From NCBI GenBank assembly GCA_015680685.1, contig MNCI01003361.1, forward strand, positions 330,455 through 394,454: a stretch of 64,000 nt of DNA, written 5' to 3'. The DNA is from Gnetum montanum (lineage: Eukaryota > Streptophyta > Gnetopsida > Gnetales > Gnetaceae). The position numbers and the translations under genes were made by a program. This document shows, one piece after another, positions 58,056 through 64,000 of this stretch (position 1 is the first letter of the stretch; every line of letters begins with the position of its first letter). A model generated the notes under the pieces. The model was not told the DNA's origin. It worked only from the letters and a program-made list of their open reading frames with translations, and did no database searches.

Positions 58056-58690
58056 ATCGGTACTACATTTTTGAAATTCGAACCCTGTTCCAGTACCTCT
58101 TTACCCTTTCTCGCTTTGGTTAGCATCATAGAGCATCCATCGTAATTGTCCTTCCAAGGTGAAATTAGCCGTTGCAGCTCATGGTGATGAATATCAAGAT
58201 CGAATTTTTTTCCATTGCCACATGTCCATGTACATGGAGATGATGCTTGCATTCACAAGTACGCACAAATACTGGGACGAATCCAGTTTCACAGCAACGG
58301 ATAGTTACTATTTGCAGACTGCAGTGTAGATGTACAGAAGCCGTCTGTTGCTGAAGGAAATATCGATCAACATTAAAGTCCTTACCACCGAAAAGTTTAA
58401 TAACACTTATCAAATCCCTCTCTCTGGTCATTCGAGCATGAATTGAATAGTCGCTTCTACGAACTGATCCAGATATAGAAGAACATCGGCCTTCCCTCCC
58501 GACCTGAATTTTGGCTCCAACGAGGAGGAAGTTTCTTCTTTGATTATGATCCCATCGAACGCTGCGCGTTGGGATCTGCCAATGTCAGAAATAATAGAGA
58601 AGACGGTTGGTGATTGAACATTAAAGGCTCAGCATGGCGTACACCGTGTATGAACCCATACGGGAAATCGTTTGAAGATTGATTTTTACA
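58056..58690 (-). other. Possible host-gene remnant
   Basis: This stretch is less AT-rich and richer in CpG than its surroundings, and no other copy is seen in the window. On the minus strand a frame from about 58500 to 58165 (88 codons from ATG 58431) contains Cys/His-rich pieces such as CCETGFVPVFVRTCECKHH. A second frame reading HHHELQRLISPWKDN overlaps it and runs into the E8 LTR, so it is chimeric. I recognise no family and see no intact gene. E8 inserted at its left edge. Confidence 0.25.
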
Positions 58691-59544
58691 CGAATTTGTC
58701 AGGCTGTTCATGCATTTATACATTTCTTGTAAAGACGGTTCCTATGATCCATCCCGCCGGGACCCATGTGCTACAGAAACTGTTTCATTGCATTGAAATT
58801 AATATTCATGCTTGATTTTTTTTTCCCTTCCCAGAAAGTACTGTCTTCAGGAGGGTGGCGGTGAACCAATTATTTATGACATGAAAATAAATAATTTTAC
58901 AATGAAAAGACAACTCTTTTTTCTTTGAAATAGCAATCAATTGCCTGATTATTGTGGTATCTATCTAAAACAATGGCTCCATGGAGCAAACCAATTCGGC
59001 TACTATCATCGCTCATAAGATAAGGTATCTTATTCTAAAAGGAAAGGAATGAGAAGGTGCAATTATCTGAAGCGGCAAAGAAAGTAAGAGTTTTATTTAT
59101 TTCATTTACTATCTATATACTATGTTATAAATAAGGATGGGCTGATTCTCATAGATTGTAAAATTCTAGTTGGACTATATATTTTAGCATGTATCAACAT
59201 CCCCACATGAGAATGATATTTATGCAACATTGATAATACAAGATGAGGTATATATGGTTCCATTTTTTATTTTGATAATAGCTTTTAATGTTTTTAAATA
59301 AGATTTTATTAATAACAATAATATGAGGTATTAATCTAGTGATAAGTCTCTTAATTTAGAAACCCCAAGTCATGGGTTCAATTTTGGTGGGCAATGCTGA
59401 GTTATAAAGTTCTAATTTGACTATATATCTTGGGGTGTACCTATATTATAATTATTCTAGGGTTCATAATACTCATAATTATTCTAAGGATTAAGAAGAG
59501 GTTAAACATGGAAAACATTAAAAGGAAAAGTTTAAGATACCTAT
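58691..59544. other. Spacer with SINE-like copies
   Basis: No gene. It contains a tRNA-like copy at 59325-59460 and a partial related piece near 59140-59185 (AATTCTAGTTGGACTATATA). Confidence 0.5.
59325..59460 (+). repeat. SINE-like repeat related to 16835-17018
   Basis: TAATCTAGTGATAAG (A-box-like, 59332) and GGTTCAATTTT (B-box-like, 59375) are separated as in the 92-bp units, with the shared words CCCAAGTCAT and GTTATAAAGTTCTAA. Confidence 0.5.
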
Positions 59545-60439
59545 TGATGAGTCACGTTTAGTGGGCTGCATCGACGAGGCCTAGTCAATGCATCTTACCA
59601 TGCATCGACAAGGTCCTGTCGATGCAGTGTTGGTTTTCAACTATAAATACGTGCTTGCAGCCGCATTTATGGTAATTAGAGATTGTAGTTGTAGTGAAGC
59701 TCTTGTAGTTTTTCCATTTGAAAATTAGAAATTTTCCCTTGAGTGCCCTTAGTAGGAGTTATTGAGTGTATGAAGCTTTATTCGAGCATTGTTGTACCTA
59801 AGCACGATAGTGTGTGCGACAATAAAGATGAGCTTTTTGATAAACCTTGTAGCACTTTGGATAGAGTAGCTATTTCATTTGTGCATTTAATATTTTTAAT
59901 TATTTATTAAATGTTTTCAATTAGTTATTAAATAATTTCCAGTTATTACGTTAATGAGGCAATTAAGCAAGATAGATTACACACATAAGTATGACCACTT
60001 CGAGCGTAACACGTAATCACTTGGTAATCCCAGTAGCGTTATTGCTTGGCATGCCCAGTAGCATAGCACTTGGTTGCCTAGCAGTGGATACGTGGGTTTA
60101 GGATGTGTATGGAAAGTCGGATCAGATGCTTATGTTAGGATTAGTTAAATGCTAGTTAATTAGTTAATTTAGATTAGTTAAATAAATTCCTTTTATCTAC
60201 ATTTTGAGCATCAAACTATAAAACACAAAATGATAAAAATCAGATGCCTTAGTTACACTTAATCATACCAATGTCTATCACAAGTGTAATTGGGAAGACA
60301 ACAATTAACCTTAAGGTAAGATTCACTTCCTAAAGGATTAGTGCACTGGAAAGGATAAAGTCCATGAAATTCGACTAGATCGTGCGTGAACGCTTTGTGA
60401 TTCATATGGTTGGGCGTAGGGGTACCTCATCACTCATCA
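59545..60439 (+). repeat. 5' LTR of E7
   Basis: TGATGAGTCACG to CACTCATCA, 895 bp. U3 carries GCATCGACGAGG, GCATCGACAAGG and GTCGATGCAGTG words, TATAAATA is at 59642-59649, and three CTTGG...CCCAG-type motifs lie at 60020-60090. Confidence 0.88.
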
Positions 60440-60440
60440 T

Positions 60441-60458
60441 TGGCATTATTGTTAGGGA
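60441..60458 (+). other. Eroded primer-binding site of E7
   Basis: TGGCATTATTGTTAGGGA. Compared with TGGCGCCGTTGCCGGGGA all seven differences are C-to-T or G-to-A. Confidence 0.75.
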
Positions 60459-60594
60459 TTTTGTTTGTGGAATGTGTGCTATTTAGGTTTAAGTGAATAC
60501 CATTAATATCGTTGTACGAACCTAAAGGTTAATATTGTCCCCACTATAGATAGAATTATAAAAGCACACTGATAATTTTATTTTGTTTTGCAAA

Positions 60595-62840
60595 ATGTCT
60601 TCTTCTTCTTACAAAAACAAAGATACCAAACCACCGGTCCCACAAGAGTGCAAGGTGGTATACACTCATCCAGATGAGTTTGTGTCAAACTTCACCTTCA
60701 TCCTACATCAGGATGAATAGCTGTGATGGTGTGATATGGAGGGAAACATCATATTACCCCCCAATCAATCTATGCCTGGGATGTTGTTTAAAACCCTTAA
60801 GTAGTTGGGCATAATAGATCTTCATGAGGAATACGTCATGGACGTTTGTGACACTTTTCCACTGAAACACAACGCAAACAAAATCAACGTTAGGTGAAGC
60901 TCCATGAGGCTACAAAGGGGAAACATTACAGTAATCCCTTATTCCTACTAAATTAAGATGACACTGAGGATCCTCCTACTGAAGGTTCTCAACATGAAGA
61001 TTCTCCACCCTAATAGTAGTGATGAAGGCATGAACCTGAACCTGCGATTCACTGTGCATAAACTAGGTTCAAGAAAAAGTGACAGTCAAGGTAGGGACTC
61101 AGGCAAGCATCACAATAGTAAGGGATCTAAAGATGGTAATAAGCAAAAGAGTGGTGATGGACACTGTGGTGGTAGTGGCGATCCACCTTCCTCTTCATCC
61201 TCTTCATCTGATTCCAAACATTCCTATTCATCTAATGGTTCTCATAGAAGCTGTCATCGAAATAATCATGATGAAGATGATTAATGAGACAATAACGATC
61301 ATGAAGGTCACCAAGACTAAAGTGGTGGCTGAAACCATCATCGGCATCACCGATGCAGTGATGATGAAGAACCTCCGTTAGCGACCCAAAGTATGCTCAA
61401 CATTAGGTAGTTAAAATTCCAACCAAGCATATGAAAGATAGTTGGATCAAGCATTTAGACATGAACTATATTCCAAGGTTTGAGGGGGGATACAACTCTG
61501 ATCTGCAAACACATCTATAAGCTTTTCATGATGCCTATTCCTTACAGAACATAGAGAATGAATGGCAAAAACTCAGACTCTTTCCTAGGACACTCATCAA
61601 GGAAGTTGAAAGTTGGTATCAGTCTTTAGAGCCAAAATATATTCACAAATGGAGTATCATGTTAGAGCTCCTTAATGACAAATATAAGATGTACTCTAAA
61701 GTGTCTAATCTGAGAAGGCAAATCCAAGGTTGAAAACAAGGAGCACATGAACCCTTGGATGCTGCCATGGGAAGGTACTATTCACTCTTACACTGATTCC
61801 TTGGCCATGGTTAGTCTCAGAGGAAACAAATTCACCACATCATAGATGGGCTTAGAGTAGAAACTAGAAGAACCCTCAAGGTGTATGCCCAAGGAAGATT
61901 GTCTGAACTAAGAGCTTATCAAATCCAAAGGCTAATTGAGCAAGTAGCAAAAGAAGAAGGTGAGCTACGCAAAAAGGAAAGTTGCTAAAGAGTATAATAG
62001 GGACCCTTCCACCAAAAAATGAGAGGTCTAATTTTGTGATGAGGAGGAGTCACGACTTGATGAAGTGTTGAATAGGAAAACCTTGCCCACCCAAAAATCT
62101 ATTTTTGATATTTCGGCAAAGGTTGACAAGTTATTAGACTCTTTAGACAAAAAATTTCAAACTGCTTTGAATATTGCTAAAGAATCCAAAGAGCAAAATA
62201 ATGATCGTAATCGCAAGAGGTGAAAAGAAGTTGAACGTGCTTACCAAAGAGGTAAGGGCAAAGCTGCTACAGTAGAGGAAGTTGTGAAGTCTGACTTTGA
62301 TGATGAAACTAAATGTGACATTTGTCAATACAAACATCCAAAGAGATTTTATCCTATGGTGTCACACTTACAAGAGTTTGGAGTGTACACATTGAAGTCT
62401 TGCCTAGCACCTAGGCAAGCTCTAAGAAGATTGCCTTGTCTTGAAGACAATCCAAGGCAATTCCACCAACAGCAACAAGCTTACTACCAAAGAGGAACTC
62501 CTCCACAACCATATGAACAATACCAATAGTGGTACCAAGCACAATAATGGGGAATGCCATCGCCAAGGTAGCAGTACCCTTATAGGAAACCAAATTCATA
62601 TAGGTACTATATTCAGCAGCCCGTCTCCCCTGGAGTTCTGCAAGTCATACATCATTCCAGCATCATTATTACTCTCTAGAGTATCACCAAACACATTCAC
62701 CATCTACTTGAGGGGAAAACCCATATCCATATCCATATCATCCTCTGCATCCCTTTGCACATACACCTCCACCTTCAACCTAGTTACCTCCTGCTCCATC
62801 CATGTAGGGTAAGATTCCTCCACAGTTGTAACAATGAAAT
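60595..62840 (+). pseudogene. E7 gag (stops and frameshifts)
   Basis: ATG 60595 (MSSSSYKNKDTKPP), then the shared module VPQECKVVYTHPDEFVSNF and FILHQDE followed by a stop. A Ser/Asp/His-rich low-complexity stretch covers 61080-61280. The gag core (61430-61990) is shifted near 61405 and 61465. The finger at 62314-62349 reads CDICQYKHPKRFY, so its last Cys is lost. SHLQEFGVYTLKS and a Gln/Pro-rich tail follow. Confidence 0.83.
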
Positions 62841-63029
62841 GCTATGAGGGCTGTACACTCATAATCGATTTTTCAACCAAGTGGTTTGGATAATCGATCA
62901 AGGAAAAGAACTTTCTTTTGACCCAGTAGTCCTCTGTAGCCCTCACAACCCACTTTGGTTGATTTTCTTACATCTCCAACACTCTCATCCTTTACATCAA
63001 ATACCTTTGAGTGCTCTTCAAACCAAGCG

Positions 63030-63990
63030 CCATCTCGAATTTGCATCATAATGCTAACTCATGCTATTTCTAACTGGATCAAGGCTGGTAATCTTCCCAC
63101 GAAAAGATCTGATCTAGGAAGTCCTCTCATTTACCTGCATATAACTAGACATGAGCCATGTAAGGTTTTTCTTGACTCTGGTTCCAGAGCTAATCTCATC
63201 TTCCATGATATGTACAAGGCTTGGAACCTACCACCTCTCAAGAAGAGCAACATTTATCTAGAATTAGTAGATTAGTTAATTACTATTCCTTTGGGATTAG
63301 TAGAGGACATTATAATAACAATTTGTGGATGGTCCTATCCCATTAATTTTCTAGTGATCAAGGTGGAAAACTGCAAAAGTGACTTCCCCATCATTATGGA
63401 AAGGGCTTGGTTAAGCATGGTTAATGCACGTATGGGTATAAGGGACTTATCTTTAGAAATATCCAAGGAAAATGAACTAGGCAACATTGAGAAGAAGCGT
63501 ATTCCATGCATTACATACAGTGATAACAGGTGTAATTGCGTGCAAAAGATTTGGTTAATCATGAGTACATACATTTAGGTATGCAATCAGTGTGCACAAG
63601 AGATCAATATACAAAGATGTTTGTACGTAGCAGCCACCAAACAAGAGGGCACCCATTGGCTGATAGCTAACTCAGATAGTAACATATTATGCATGGAGCC
63701 AACTGAGAGCCTAACATGTGCTTATGTTGAAGGCATGGACAAAATTGAATAAGTTCATTTCCAACTCTCTGATAAAGATGATGATACTTGTTAGGGAGAG
63801 TTGGAAATCCCAGATCACTTCAAGCAGGAGCCCTTAGAACTAAAAACTTTACCATTCAATATGGAGTATGCATTTTTAAAGAATATAAAATAGATCATAA
63901 TTAATGTCAAGCTTGCTCCTAAATAAAAAGAAAAGCTGTTGAAGGTGGTGAACAAATAACCAATAGCTTTTGGTTCGTCATATCCTAAGC
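63030..63990 (+). pseudogene. E7 protease and PR-RT linker
   Basis: The retropepsin site VFLDSGSRANLIFHDMY (about 63163) keeps the catalytic Asp. A TAG follows at about 63273; the next frame stays open for 95 codons (GLVEDIIITICGWSYPINF, to 63578). The linker has CNQCAQEINIQRCLYVA and LCMEPTESLTCAYV. Two or more further stops precede the window end. Confidence 0.83.
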
Positions 63991-64000
63991 TAACAGGAAT

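Larger units (their letters stand above)
59545..64000 (+). mobile_element. E7: 5' part of a Ty3/gypsy element, running off the right edge
   Basis: 5' LTR, eroded PBS, gag, protease and the PR-RT linker are present in order. The window ends just before RT, in a segment matching the sequence upstream of RT in E6 (LELKTLPFNMEYAFL). The bases before the LTR are CCTAT; the matching duplication would be beyond the window. Confidence 0.88.

Overview
This window reads as plant nuclear DNA from a large, repeat-dense genome. The evidence is plant-type L1 LINEs (ORF1 zinc knuckle, ORF2 endonuclease-RT-zf-RVT), Ty3/gypsy elements primed by tRNA-Asp, and one gene for a chloroplast ferredoxin (FdC1 type). 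The many old, decayed, nested insertions would suit a gymnosperm or another slow-purging genome, but that is only an inference. The only intact protein gene I can support is the ferredoxin at 14494-15036 (+). Nearly everything else is transposable-element debris with stops and frameshifts.

Layout. 1-4740: three nested members of one Ty3/gypsy superfamily. E1 (minus) enters from the left edge and sits inside E2 (plus, 3' end only), and E2 sits inside the 3' end of E3. 4741-8749: mostly AT-rich non-coding DNA, with a possible small minus-strand LTR near 7.8-8.1 kb and a GC-rich patch at 8.34-8.61 kb. 8750-13985: LINE-1, nearly full length but broken. 13986-15036: FDC1 promoter (with a G-box) and gene. 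16447-17018: SINE-like tandem repeats. 17353-24344: E4, a complete non-autonomous LTR element (gag and protease only) with perfect CCTAG target duplications. 24643-25612: an LTR of a second family. 26.7-39.4 kb: LINE-2 (plus), split by a 2.3-kb insertion (TTACA duplications) and by E5 (32690-38202, ATGGA duplications). E5 carries gag plus an unrecognised coiled-coil ORF in place of pol. 39.4-42.5 kb: LINE-3 (minus), tail to tail with LINE-2 and split by a solo LTR (40478-41446, TACAT duplications). 42867-58055: E8, an old LTR element with no recognisable coding, split by E6 (44311-53146), the only element with gag, PR, RT, RNase H and integrase all visible. 58056-59544: possible host-gene remnant and a SINE-like copy. 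59545-64000: E7, 5' LTR, gag and protease, running off the window.

How the parts relate. E1-E7 share LTR ends (TGATG...CATCA), a TATAAATA box preceded by palindrome arrays that differ by family, a repeated CTTGGTAAyCCCAG motif, a tRNA-Asp primer site and, where the internal region is present, a gag with an unusual CX2CX3HX4C finger. E4 and E5 lack RT and integrase, so they would have needed a full-length relative such as E6. A single N at 36740 flanked by a 63-bp exact duplication looks like an assembly join error, and it falsely breaks the E5 coiled-coil ORF.
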